NCBI RefSeq assembly: GCF_019249655.2
Contig: NZ_CP137557.1
Location: 1,547,001-1,611,000, forward strand
Length of the DNA: 64,000 nucleotides
Origin: Segatella copri
Lineage (GTDB): Bacteria > Bacteroidota > Bacteroidia > Bacteroidales > Bacteroidaceae
Reading direction: 5' to 3'
The notes below the pieces were generated by a model. It saw nothing but the letters and a program-made list of their open reading frames with translations. It was not told the DNA's origin and did not search any database. Shown one piece after another: positions 51,196 through 59,873 of this stretch. Numbering within the stretch: the stretch's first letter is position 1; every line of letters starts with the position of its first letter. Made by a program: the position numbers and the translations under genes.

Positions 51196-54027
51196 ATGAA
51201 AAGATTTTTACTGAGTGCGGCGCTTCTTGCCGCAGCGACTACCGCCATCCAGGCCCACACGCTGGATGGTGTAGTCAAGGATAACAAAACGGGCGAACCC
51301 CTCATCGGAACCGTAATCCGAGTAAAGGAGCTGCCCAACGTGAGTACCACCACCGGACTTGATGGTACTTTCACCCTGCATGAATTGCCTGATAAAGGCA
51401 AGGTGACCATCATCGTTTCCTACATGTCGTACAAGAGCAGGGAGATGGTAGTGGATGTGGCTAAAGACTTCTCCAAAGATGGAAAAGAGGGAAAGAATGG
51501 ACTGTTGACCATCGCCATGGATGAAGACCAGAAGCAGTTGGGCGAAGTGGTGGTTACCGGCCACCGTGAATACCGCAGCGACCGAAGTGCCATAGAAACC
51601 GTGAAGAATGCCGGCAACGTGCTCAACGTGATGAGCCAGCAGAGCATCCAGCTTTCGCCTGATGTCAACGTGGCGAGCGTTCTGCAGCGTGTATCGGGTG
51701 TAACCATGGAGCGTGATGCATCGGGCGAGGCTTCCTACGCCATCCTCCGAGGCATGGACAAGCGCTACAACTACACCCTGGTAAACGGCGTGAAGATTCC
51801 TAGTCCGGATGATAAAAACCGTTACATCCCATTGAATATCTTCCCTTCAGATCTGATGGACCGCCTCGTAGTTTCCAAGTCTCTGACTGCCGATATGGAA
51901 GGCGATGCAGCCGGCGGCGTGGTGGATATGGTGATGAAGGATGCCCCATCCCGCTTTCAGATTCAGGCGAATGCTGCCATCGGAGCAAGTGATTATTTCT
52001 GGAAGGATGGCAGAGATTATCTTACCAGCAACCGCTCTGATTATACAAAGAAATCTCCTTACGAGGCTTTCGGAAAAGACTACAAGGCGCAGATGAGCGA
52101 TTTCAGGAACGGTCCTGTTCAGTTGAAGAGTCATTCCATGCCTGCTCCTAACTTTATAGGAGGCTTGAGCATCGGCAACCGCTTCTGGAACGACCGCCTG
52201 GGCGTGATGCTTGCCGGAAGCGTGCAGAATGTTTTCCGTGGCACCGAGCGTACCTACAATTCCGTAAAGATGGCTTCGGGCGAGCAGGCCATGTACATTT
52301 CCAATCTGCAGCATCGCTACTATAGCATCCACGACCTTACTGCGGGTGCTCATGCCAAGATAGATTTAACCCTGCCTGGCCACAAGCTGGAATGGTACAA
52401 CATGTATGTGCGCACCAATTCCAAGGGTATCAGATACAATAACAGCGTCAATACCGAATACATCGGAGCCGACAGCTATACCCAGGACGATGAAGTTCGC
52501 TCTCTCTCAACCACCCAGAGCATCTTCGCCACCAATCTGAAGGGTACGCATCATCTTACCAAGGATTTTACCCTCGATTGGTCGGGCGTATTCTCGCAGG
52601 CTAAGGAGGAAGATCCGGACAGAACTTACGTTACCCTGACCAACACCATAAGCAGAACTGCCGAGAATGGCGGCGATGCCGTTTCGGGTTCCATCTGGGA
52701 AGGCGACAAGAACATCATCAAGACCCTGCCTAAGAGTGCCGAGCGCCGATTCCAGCACAACAAGGATACCGACTGGGCGGGTTACATCAATCTCTCTTAC
52801 GATACCCATTTCGCCAACTCTGTGGAGGCTCTCTGGAAAGCGGGAGCACAGTATCGCAGAAAGGAGCGCAGCAATAGATATTATTCTTACATCTTCAATC
52901 CTGCCGACATCTCGCAGCGATTGGATGGCAACGGAATAGACCAGTATGACAACATCGATTGGGTTTGCAAGACTCCTTATTCTCAGGCTTCTCAGCTCAA
53001 CTACGATTCCAAGGAGCACATCGGCGGAGCCTACGCCATGGTAACCCTGAAGAGCGAGGTGGGCGAACTGAATGCCGGTTTCCGTGCCGAGCATACCAAC
53101 CAGATTTACACCATGCTCCAGCACTTCCGCAACATGGGGCAGGTGGGCGAGCAGAGCTATTGGGATTATCTGCCATCGGCATCCATCAAGTGGACACCAA
53201 ACAAGAAGATGAACGTGCGTCTCTCTTACTATCGCTCCATCAACCGTCCGGGCTTCTACGAGATAGTGCCTTATCAGATTCAGGGCGAGGAGTATCAGGA
53301 AAAAGGTAATCCAAACCTGAAGCGTGCCCGCATCGACAACATCGACCTGCGCTGGGAGTGGTTCCCAAGCAAGACCGAACAGATTCTTGCCGGCGTATTC
53401 TATAAGTATCTGAAAGACCCTATAGAGCAGGTGTTCGTAACATCGGATGGCAAGATTGGTGCCGGAACCGATGCCTACTACATGCCGGATAACCTGGGTA
53501 ATGCCAAGAACATGGGATTCGAAATCGACCTCATCAAGTACATCCGCCACTTCGGAGTGAAGGCGAATTATACTTACACCCATTCTGAAATCACCACCTC
53601 TAAGCGTGAGTACCAGGAGGGTAGTGCCGAGTATAAAACGGGCGTAACCCAGACCCGTCCGCTGGTTAACCAGGCTCCTCATACCGCCAATATCTCCTTA
53701 TTATATAAGGATACGGAGCATGGCTGGAATGCGCAGCTGGCCTCTTCCTTCACGGGCACCAAGCTTGCCCTGGTTTCTCCTTTCAAGGATGCCGACCAGT
53801 GGGACAAGGCGATGTTCGGTCTCGACCTGAGTGCCGAGAAGCAATTCAAGAACGGCTTCTCCATCTTCTTCAAGGCAAACAATCTGCTCGATGCCAAGCG
53901 CGAGAGATTCTTGAAGACCGTGAACAAGAGCAACCTGGAGTATGAGGGTCAGAAGAGCGATAAGACCATCGTGGGCACTTATCAGTATGGCAGAACCTTC
54001 CTGCTGGGAGTAAGATATAAACTTTAA
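51196..54027 (+). CDS. TonB-dependent outer-membrane receptor with CarboxypepD-like domain
   Basis: 943 residues. Signal peptide (ends AHT or QAH near residue 21), then a CarboxypepD_reg-like domain (about 22-105: VVKDNKTGEPLIGTVIRVKE), a plug (about 115-240: VTGHREYRSDRSAIETVKNA, RVSGVTMERDASGEASYAIL) and a barrel to the C-terminal L. No SusD homologue follows, so it resembles the non-glycan type of receptor. Its substrate is probably linked to the phosphatase encoded upstream (52 bases away). Confidence 0.9.
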   Translation: MKRFLLSAALLAAATTAIQAHTLDGVVKDNKTGEPLIGTVIRVKELPNVSTTTGLDGTFTLHELPDKGKVTIIVSYMSYKSREMVVDVAKDFSKDGKEGKNGLLTIAMDEDQKQLGEVVVTGHREYRSDRSAIETVKNAGNVLNVMSQQSIQLSPDVNVASVLQRVSGVTMERDASGEASYAILRGMDKRYNYTLVNGVKIPSPDDKNRYIPLNIFPSDLMDRLVVSKSLTADMEGDAAGGVVDMVMKDAPSRFQIQANAAIGASDYFWKDGRDYLTSNRSDYTKKSPYEAFGKDYKAQMSDFRNGPVQLKSHSMPAPNFIGGLSIGNRFWNDRLGVMLAGSVQNVFRGTERTYNSVKMASGEQAMYISNLQHRYYSIHDLTAGAHAKIDLTLPGHKLEWYNMYVRTNSKGIRYNNSVNTEYIGADSYTQDDEVRSLSTTQSIFATNLKGTHHLTKDFTLDWSGVFSQAKEEDPDRTYVTLTNTISRTAENGGDAVSGSIWEGDKNIIKTLPKSAERRFQHNKDTDWAGYINLSYDTHFANSVEALWKAGAQYRRKERSNRYYSYIFNPADISQRLDGNGIDQYDNIDWVCKTPYSQASQLNYDSKEHIGGAYAMVTLKSEVGELNAGFRAEHTNQIYTMLQHFRNMGQVGEQSYWDYLPSASIKWTPNKKMNVRLSYYRSINRPGFYEIVPYQIQGEEYQEKGNPNLKRARIDNIDLRWEWFPSKTEQILAGVFYKYLKDPIEQVFVTSDGKIGAGTDAYYMPDNLGNAKNMGFEIDLIKYIRHFGVKANYTYTHSEITTSKREYQEGSAEYKTGVTQTRPLVNQAPHTANISLLYKDTEHGWNAQLASSFTGTKLALVSPFKDADQWDKAMFGLDLSAEKQFKNGFSIFFKANNLLDAKRERFLKTVNKSNLEYEGQKSDKTIVGTYQYGRTFLLGVRYKL

Positions 54028-54061
54028 AAGGTAAAAAAGTAAAAAGGTAAAAAAGTAAAAA

Positions 54062-55456
54062 ATGAAAAAGATAAATACTTTTGCTGCTTTGCTGTTGATG
54101 GCAGCAGCTGCAATGTTCTCCACATCTTGCGAGAACGATAATTTCAATCCATACGATTACGTGAATAATGGCGGTAATGGAAGTGATGGTAATGAGAACC
54201 AGGGTTCTAAGGATGTCATCACAACGAAGGTGGCAGAATATCCAGCAGGTTCTGTGGTTTGGAGCAAGGATACTACCCTGAGCGAGAGCGTTGAGATTCC
54301 AGTAGGAGCATCGCTCTATATTGAGCCGGGTGTAACCGTTACCTGCAAGTCAGAGGTTCAGGTACCGGTAGAGATCGTAGTATTGGGCAATCTCTATTGC
54401 CTGGGAACCGCCGAGAAGCCAGTAGTCTTTACTTCTGATACCGGAAAGCCTGCCGATTGGGGCGGCATCATCTGCGGATATAATTCAGAAGAGGTGGTGC
54501 TCAACCACGTAGATGTGGCCTATGCCGGCGCTACTCCTACCGAGAGTTCAGCTTCTTTCCAGAACAAGCTTTTCAAGACCACCATCGATGGCGGTGTGCC
54601 AGCCTTCCACTTCTGTAATGTAAACGGCAAGTTTGTGATGGCAAACAGTTTCTTCCATGACAACTACAACGACCAGACTTACTTTACCGGTGGTAACGGC
54701 GTGATTATCAGCAATATCTTTGCCGATAGCGGAAATGCAGCCGATGGTGGTGAGGCCATCAACGTAAAGGCAGGTTGCAAGCTCGATGTAGCCAACAACA
54801 TCATCTACAACGCCTGCACCAACGCCTTCAAGCTTTCGAATGCCGGCAATAGCGAGGTGATCCCTCTCTCTGAGATGACCGCCTATAACAACACCATCAT
54901 CAATTGCGGCTGGCGGCGTTCCAAAAACAAGAAGGGTGGTTCTGTCTGGGTAGAGAAGGCAGCGAAGCCAATCTTCGTGAACAATCTCATCTACGATTCC
55001 CGTTTCGGACTGAAGCAGCCAAAGAAGGATGGTGCTGATATGGAGCACAGTCGTCTTACACCAAACTACTACTTTGCATCTACAGAGACAGGCGTAGCGC
55101 AGATGGCGAAGGGTGCAGAGCTCGGCATCTGGTTTGATACCGATATCAAGAGCAGCGTGGCAGGTCAGCTCAACCCACTCTTCAAGAGTTTCAAGCAGAG
55201 CGAGAAGATGAATATCAATTGCGAGATAGATAATGTAGCCCAAGGTGCTCCATTGGCATTCGACAAGACCTGGAATTTCGATTATCAGGCAGGCAGTCCT
55301 GCCCTCTCAGGAGGTGTCACCGATTTCTCCCGCCTCTTCCCGGAGGGTCTGCCATTCTTCGGCATGAAGCAGGTGAATTTCCTGGATAAGAATAACGACC
55401 AGAACTATTACTTCGCCGCCCCATTGCCAAGCGCAAGATTCGGAGCGTGGCTGTAA
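54062..55456 (+). CDS. Outer-surface lipoprotein with parallel beta-helix character
   Basis: 464 residues, lipoprotein signal with Cys23 (MFSTSC). Residues about 75-330 show repeated short strands (VEIPVGASLYIEPGVTVTC, VLNHVDVAYAG, ANSFFHDNYNDQT, NNIIYNACTNAF, YNNTIINCG) typical of a right-handed parallel beta-helix. Follows the receptor by 34 bases (a run of AAAAGGTAAAAAAG-type repeats lies between) so it is the third gene of the operon. It likely binds the substrate at the cell surface or helps the receptor; no catalytic motif is recognised. Confidence 0.8.
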   Translation: MKKINTFAALLLMAAAAMFSTSCENDNFNPYDYVNNGGNGSDGNENQGSKDVITTKVAEYPAGSVVWSKDTTLSESVEIPVGASLYIEPGVTVTCKSEVQVPVEIVVLGNLYCLGTAEKPVVFTSDTGKPADWGGIICGYNSEEVVLNHVDVAYAGATPTESSASFQNKLFKTTIDGGVPAFHFCNVNGKFVMANSFFHDNYNDQTYFTGGNGVIISNIFADSGNAADGGEAINVKAGCKLDVANNIIYNACTNAFKLSNAGNSEVIPLSEMTAYNNTIINCGWRRSKNKKGGSVWVEKAAKPIFVNNLIYDSRFGLKQPKKDGADMEHSRLTPNYYFASTETGVAQMAKGAELGIWFDTDIKSSVAGQLNPLFKSFKQSEKMNINCEIDNVAQGAPLAFDKTWNFDYQAGSPALSGGVTDFSRLFPEGLPFFGMKQVNFLDKNNDQNYYFAAPLPSARFGAWL

Positions 55457-55490
55457 AATGATTAATTTTGTGTTAATCTTAGGAAAAGTC

Positions 55491-55521
55491 TTGGTTGTTA
55501 TTAGGAAAAAATGTACTTTTG
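55491..55521 (+). promoter_or_regulatory. Promoter of the second long HU-like gene
   Basis: TTG (55491-55493), 20-base spacer, TACTTTTG (55514-55521). Transcript expected to start near 55528, 11 bases before the palindrome array. Confidence 0.75.
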
Positions 55522-55538
55522 CCTAGTAGAAAGTTTCG

Positions 55539-55616
55539 TTCAGCGACGTTGAATGTACGTTCAACGTCGCTGAATCTGCATTCAACGTCGCTGAATGTCG
55601 GTTCAACGTCGTTGAA
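55539..55616 (+). repeat. Four palindromes at exact 21-bp period in the second HU-like leader
   Basis: TTCAACGTCGTTGAA-type units start at 55539, 55560, 55581 and 55602. The first is the inverted form TTCAGCGACGTTGAA; the fourth is a perfect palindrome. Arms GAAAGTTTCGTTCA and TGAACGGAACTTTC close the array, so units 1 and 4 could pair over about 25 bases. A further 11-bp hairpin (CTAGGGATAAA/TTTATCTCTAG, about 55629-55654) follows. Same geometry as the array at 954-1033. Confidence 0.9.
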
Positions 55617-55754
55617 CGGAACTTTCATCTAGGGATAAATACTTTTATCTCTAGGTTTGAGAACTATTATGATGAGGAGCAATCATCATTACTCTTGACT
55701 GTAATGGCTATCTCAATATGGAGTGATAACAATATTAATAAGAAAGGAATCGTT

Positions 55755-56393
55755 ATGGCAAAGTACAAGTTGCAAGAGTTAACTGATATGCGTAATGAAG
55801 GCAAGCGCAGAGTTTATCCCAAGATGGTGACCAATCGGACACTATCCAGAAAAGAGTTCGTCAAGAAGATGCAGGGCTACCATCGTGGTATTTCGGAAAG
55901 TACCACGGAGGCAGTATTGATGGATGTGGCTGATATGCTGGTAGAAATGCTCTCCATGGGCTACAATGTGAATCTAGAAGGCCTCGGCACCTTCTCCCTT
56001 TCCCTCGGTTTCGAGGACGATAAGCCTACGGAAATGCAGGGTGAAGAGGATAAGATGGCGTATCGCAAGGTGGGCGTGAAGGACATCAACTTCAAGGCAT
56101 CTCCTGAATTACTCAAGAGTGTGAAGCATGAAACCGATCGTGACCTGGAGCGAGACATGGGTGGTGTAAAGGTGATTCGCAAGCAGCTCTATTCCAGGGA
56201 AGAGCGCATCGCTCGTGCCCTGGAGATGATAGAAGCCAATGGTCTCATCACTCTCTCTGATTATGCCTACATCAACAACCTGAGCCGCACCGCCGCCTCC
56301 CTGGAGCTGAAGGAAATCACCGCCGACCAAACTTCGCCGATAGATTCGATGGGCAGCGGCAGCCACAAGGTTTGGGTGAAGAGAAAAGAATAA
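55755..56393 (+). CDS. HU-like DNA-binding protein with C-terminal winged-helix-like domain
   Basis: 212 residues from the ATG at 55755. Paralogue of the protein at 243-896: shared KLQE, YPKMVTNRT, LSMGYNV, GLGTFSLSLG in the HU-like part, and REERIARALEMIEANGLITL then SRTAASLELKEIT and GSGSHKVWV in the C-terminal wing. The two domains together suggest a regulator or nucleoid protein that recognises shaped DNA. The leader array of 21-bp palindromes lies 140 to 220 bases upstream of the start. Confidence 0.85.
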   Translation: MAKYKLQELTDMRNEGKRRVYPKMVTNRTLSRKEFVKKMQGYHRGISESTTEAVLMDVADMLVEMLSMGYNVNLEGLGTFSLSLGFEDDKPTEMQGEEDKMAYRKVGVKDINFKASPELLKSVKHETDRDLERDMGGVKVIRKQLYSREERIARALEMIEANGLITLSDYAYINNLSRTAASLELKEITADQTSPIDSMGSGSHKVWVKRKE

Positions 56394-56470
56394 ATGCAAA
56401 TATCTCTCAGAATATTTGTTAGTTTCAATTCTTTTTCGTATTTTTGCGGTGTGATTTAAATGGTAGTGTT

Positions 56471-56809
56471 ATGACAACAGTAACAAGGGAACATCTTGAA
56501 GATGAGGTACTCAAGTCGATTCAGAAGAAAGCGGAGTCGATTATGCCGAAAGATGCCAAGGTTATCCTTTTCGGGTCAAGGGCCAGAAGGGATGCCAAGG
56601 CAGATTCCGACTGGGACATCCTTGTGCTTCTGAATAAGGATAAGATAGACGAGCAGGATCATGATAATTACACCTATCCTCTTTGGGAATTGGGATGGCA
56701 AATCAATCAGATGATTCACCCGATAGTGTATTCGATGAAGGATTGGAACAGCAAAAAAGGCAGTCCTTTTTATAATAACGTGGAAGAGGAAGGGGTGATG
56801 CTATGCTAG
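56471..56809 (+). CDS. MNT-type nucleotidyltransferase (antitoxin-like)
   Basis: 112 residues from the ATG at 56471 (an upstream TTG at 56444 is possible). The nucleotidyltransferase signature GSRARRDAKADSDWDILVLL has the GS and DxD metal residues of the MNT family. Overlaps the HEPN gene by 7 bases, so the two are a HEPN/MNT pair; in studied cases the MNT protein AMPylates and silences the HEPN toxin. Confidence 0.88.
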   Translation: MTTVTREHLEDEVLKSIQKKAESIMPKDAKVILFGSRARRDAKADSDWDILVLLNKDKIDEQDHDNYTYPLWELGWQINQMIHPIVYSMKDWNSKKGSPFYNNVEEEGVMLC

Positions 56810-57201
56810 AGAGTCAACAACGTAGAGATCTTGTACGCTACAGGATAGAAAAAGCTTATAAGAGTTTTGAAGAGGCTAAAGGTGTGGCAAAATTGAAGTT
56901 TTGGAATTTGACGGGAAATCGTTTGTATTATACTGTATTCCATATGGCTTCTGCATTGTTACTTGACAAGGGCTTTACTGCAAAGACCCATGCCGGCGTA
57001 ATACATTTAGTTGGAGAAAAATTTATTGCAACAGGTTTGTTGGATCGAACTTATGGAAAGTTGTTCTCTCGTCTTTATGAGCTTCGGCAGTCTGGTGATT
57101 ATGATGATACCTTTGATGCTACAGAAGAGGAGGTTTTGCCGTATTTTGAGAAAGTAGAGAATTTTATCAAAGATATGGAAGCGTTGATTACTCATAAGTA
57201 A
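56803..57201 (+). CDS. HEPN-domain protein (toxin-like)
   Basis: 132 residues, all-helical. LTGNRLYYTVFHMASALLLD and the later LRQSGDYDD fit the HEPN pattern; the RX4-6H ribonuclease motif is not cleanly visible, as the candidate is Arg (NRLYY) to His (FHMAS). Second gene of the MNT/HEPN pair. RNase activity would be likely if that motif works; otherwise the pair may act differently. Confidence 0.85.
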   Translation: MLESQQRRDLVRYRIEKAYKSFEEAKGVAKLKFWNLTGNRLYYTVFHMASALLLDKGFTAKTHAGVIHLVGEKFIATGLLDRTYGKLFSRLYELRQSGDYDDTFDATEEEVLPYFEKVENFIKDMEALITHK

Positions 57202-57237
57202 AACATGGGTAAATATTTAAAATGATAGTGTTTAATA

Positions 57238-57468
57238 ATGGAGCAGATTACTATAGATTTTAAGAACGCTTTTGATTGTTCCAAGAAGGAAAAATCGAAG
57301 GTTTGTCGCTCTGGCTATGTACGTGTGGTTCGTTTTATGGATGATAAGAAGCATACTAGACCACAAGTGTATGAGGGCGATTTGTTGGAAGCTATTATGG
57401 ATGTAAAGATGGGCAATGTCAAGAACTTCGATACATTGGAGGATATGATGAACTATCTAGAGGCTTAG
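57238..57468 (+). CDS. Small unknown protein following HEPN/MNT
   Basis: 76 residues, no family recognised. It starts 36 bases after the HEPN gene and ends before a strong terminator (57519-57568), so it belongs to the same operon. Acidic C-terminus (NFDTLEDMMNYLEA). Confidence 0.55.
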   Translation: MEQITIDFKNAFDCSKKEKSKVCRSGYVRVVRFMDDKKHTRPQVYEGDLLEAIMDVKMGNVKNFDTLEDMMNYLEA

Positions 57469-57518
57469 ACATGAGTATAAGATACCTGCTTTAGAAGTAA
57501 ATCATCAACTATTTTATT

Positions 57519-57568
57519 GGGATTTGCAAGAAACTTTTCGATTTTCTTGCAAATCCCAATTCTTTTTT
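57519..57568 (+). terminator. Strong terminator with overlapping promoter
   Basis: GGGATTTGCAAGAAA (57519-57533) pairs perfectly with TTTCTTGCAAATCCC (57543-57557), followed by six T (57563-57568). The right arm contains the TTG box of the next promoter. Confidence 0.9.
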
Positions 57569-57577
57569 GTACTTTTG
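57547..57577 (+). promoter_or_regulatory. Promoter of the second methylase operon
   Basis: TTG (57547-57549), 20-base spacer, TACTTTTG (57570-57577). Transcript start about 57583, leaving a leader of about 425 bases before the methylase ATG. Confidence 0.7.
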
Positions 57578-57747
57578 CAATCGTCTTGCCGTGGATGGCT
57601 GGCGATGAGTCGCTGGCTAGGTAAAAATCCATGGTTTGGCCTATTTTAAAATTGAAGACGTTTGCTTGACGTTTCTTCTGACCTTTCGAAACCTCGGAAA
57701 TTTCATAAGCGTTCAGATGGAGACTGCGGTGGGCGTCTACCCACTGT

Positions 57748-57815
57748 GTATATACACATGGCATAGGTGTGCCCCTTCGTCTGAGGGGGTACGCCCTATG
57801 CTATCATATATATAC
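57748..57815 (+). promoter_or_regulatory. Long palindromic hairpin in the methylase leader
   Basis: GTATATA (57748-57754), GCATAGG (57761-57767) and CCCC (57772-57775) face GGGGG (57785-57789), CCTATGC (57795-57801) and TATATAC (57809-57815). Nested arms span 68 bases. It could be an mRNA structure or an operator. Confidence 0.6.
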
Positions 57816-58055
57816 CTGCTTGGCGTAGGCATCTGTTGCTTCTTATCCTTGACGCTGTGGTCCATTCCGAGGTACCTGAAAGGCAAGGATGAGGCTAAAG
57901 GTAATAAGATTCCTACGCCATCATTTTATAATAGCAATCCTGTATCTAATAATCTTCTCTACTTAGGGAGTCGGTGGAGCACGGAAAAGGGGGAGGAATG
58001 TACACCGTTATGGCGAAGAAAATGGATTTGGGTGCTTTGCGCCAACAGATATTAG
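57799..58055 (+). CDS. Possible small membrane protein in the methylase leader
   Basis: 85 residues, overlapping the methylase start by 46 bases. A hydrophobic N-terminus (MLSYIYLLGVGICCFLSLTL) suggests one membrane segment, with an ordinary following sequence. No homologue recognised. It could be a chance frame in a leader; a competing minus-strand frame occupies 57465-57764. Confidence 0.25.
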
Positions 58056-59860
58056 AACTTCAGATAGATAAGGAGTTAAAGCATGATTTGTTGGAGGTTA
58101 TTAATGAGAAGAAGCATTATGGACTTGTGTGGGAAGATAGCTCAGAAACAGCTTGGGATGACATGCAAGACCAACTTCCTGTTTTTGTTGAAGACGAAAG
58201 TAAACGTTTGGATTCTGCGCCAGAAGGTTCGCCTAACCATGTGTTGATAGAAGGTGATAACCTCAATGCTCTTGCTGCTCTTACTTATGCTTATGCAGGG
58301 AAGATTGATGTAATTTATATTGATCCTCCTTATAACACAGGTAATAAAGACTTTATCTACAATGACTCTTTTGTAGATAAAGATGATAGCTTTCGCCATT
58401 CCAAATGGTTGTCGTTTATGAGTAGAAGGTTAATTGTTTCTAAAAACTTACTTGCAGACAATGGAGTAATATTCATTTCTATTGATGATAATGAGCAAGC
58501 TCAGTTAAAACTTTTATGTGATAAGTTATTTGGAGCAAATAATAATATAGCACAATTTATTTGGAAAAAAAAGCAAGGAGGAGGTAACGATTCAAGTAAT
58601 GTTGTTACGGAACACGAGTATGTGTTGTGTTATGCAAAACGTTTGTTAAATGGCAAAATAATAGGGCTCGATAGAAATTATCAATTGGATAAAGCTTTAT
58701 ATCCATACAAAGACGATAAAGGAGAATACGGATTGGTTACATTAGATAAGGCTTCTATTCAAATTAGTCAGTCCTTAATATATGAGATAATAGGTCCTGA
58801 TGGGACAAAATATTATCCTCGTGTAGTTAAAGGAAAACAATCTTGTTGGCGATGGAGTAAAGCAAAAGTGGCAAAGCAATATAATGAACTTGTTTTTAAA
58901 AATGGAAAGGTATATACTAAATATTATAGACCTGAAGGTATTACGCCCAAGAGTCTTTTAATTGATGCAATTTATGGTCGAACGGAAAGTGGAAACGATG
59001 ATATTAAAGAAATATTTGGTAATAAACCTTTTGGATATCCAAAACCATTGTTGTTGCTAAAACATTTGATATCAATAACAAAAGGAAAAGACTCCACTAT
59101 CCTCGACTTCTTCGCTGGCTCAGGCACTACTCTCCACGCAACGATGCAATTGAACTCAGAAGACGGCGGTCATCGCAAATGTATCTTGGTGACCAACAAC
59201 GAGAATAACATCTGCGAAAAAGTAACCTACGAGCGAAACAAACGAGTCATTAATGGTTATACGAACCAGAAGGGTGAAGAAGTCCCTGGCTTGACTCACA
59301 ATAATCTTCGTTATTATAAAACGGAGTTTGTGCCTCGTGACCAAAGTAACTCCAAAAGTCGTCGAGCCTTGATGGCTTCTCTCGTTGACCTCCTCTGCAT
59401 CAAGAACAATATCTATAAAGAGCAAGAAGCATTTGGAGGCAAGAAATTTAAGAAGAGCGTATTGCGCTATTTTAAGGATGAGGCTGGACAGATGCTTGTT
59501 GTCCTCGACGAGCGTGTAGTCAGTATCGTCATTCCGATGATAGCTGAGGTTGCGACCAAGCAGAATCCTTTGAAGGTTTATGTTTATAGTGATGGCGCAT
59601 ACGCATATGAGGACGAATTCCATAAAGTCATGCCTGTTATAGAACTGTGTGCCATGCCAGATGCTTTCTTGCAAGCTTTAGAAGGTAGAACGGATATTCT
59701 GCCAAAGCAAAAGTATAGTGAGGCTATGATGAAAGAGTTTCAGCAAAACGAGGAACTCGCCATGCAAAACGAGGAGGTTGTGAAAGAAGCTCTCAGCGAT
59801 GACTATGATTATGTGTTGAAGGAGAAAGAAGATAATGTTACTAATGACATAATAGACTAA
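58010..59860 (+). CDS. Type III-like site-specific DNA methyltransferase (Mod), second system
   Basis: 616 residues from the ATG at 58010. DPPY is at residues 105-108 (VIYIDPPYNTGNKDF), and the SAM-binding DFFAGSGTT around 366-374, the beta-class order of type III Mod. The region coding about residues 140-360 is AT-rich compared with the flanks, and corresponds to target recognition. It shares an identical stretch of about 29 bases with the first mod gene around the DPPY codons, but differs in the recognition part. Followed by a helicase gene after 13 bases. Confidence 0.9.
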   Translation: MAKKMDLGALRQQILELQIDKELKHDLLEVINEKKHYGLVWEDSSETAWDDMQDQLPVFVEDESKRLDSAPEGSPNHVLIEGDNLNALAALTYAYAGKIDVIYIDPPYNTGNKDFIYNDSFVDKDDSFRHSKWLSFMSRRLIVSKNLLADNGVIFISIDDNEQAQLKLLCDKLFGANNNIAQFIWKKKQGGGNDSSNVVTEHEYVLCYAKRLLNGKIIGLDRNYQLDKALYPYKDDKGEYGLVTLDKASIQISQSLIYEIIGPDGTKYYPRVVKGKQSCWRWSKAKVAKQYNELVFKNGKVYTKYYRPEGITPKSLLIDAIYGRTESGNDDIKEIFGNKPFGYPKPLLLLKHLISITKGKDSTILDFFAGSGTTLHATMQLNSEDGGHRKCILVTNNENNICEKVTYERNKRVINGYTNQKGEEVPGLTHNNLRYYKTEFVPRDQSNSKSRRALMASLVDLLCIKNNIYKEQEAFGGKKFKKSVLRYFKDEAGQMLVVLDERVVSIVIPMIAEVATKQNPLKVYVYSDGAYAYEDEFHKVMPVIELCAMPDAFLQALEGRTDILPKQKYSEAMMKEFQQNEELAMQNEEVVKEALSDDYDYVLKEKEDNVTNDIID

Positions 59861-59873
59861 GGAGGTAACGAAA

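Noticed and set aside
57465..57764. Minus-strand gene of 99 residues
   Set aside because: It overlaps the strong terminator and the promoter of the methylase operon, and the sequence has no recognisable pattern.
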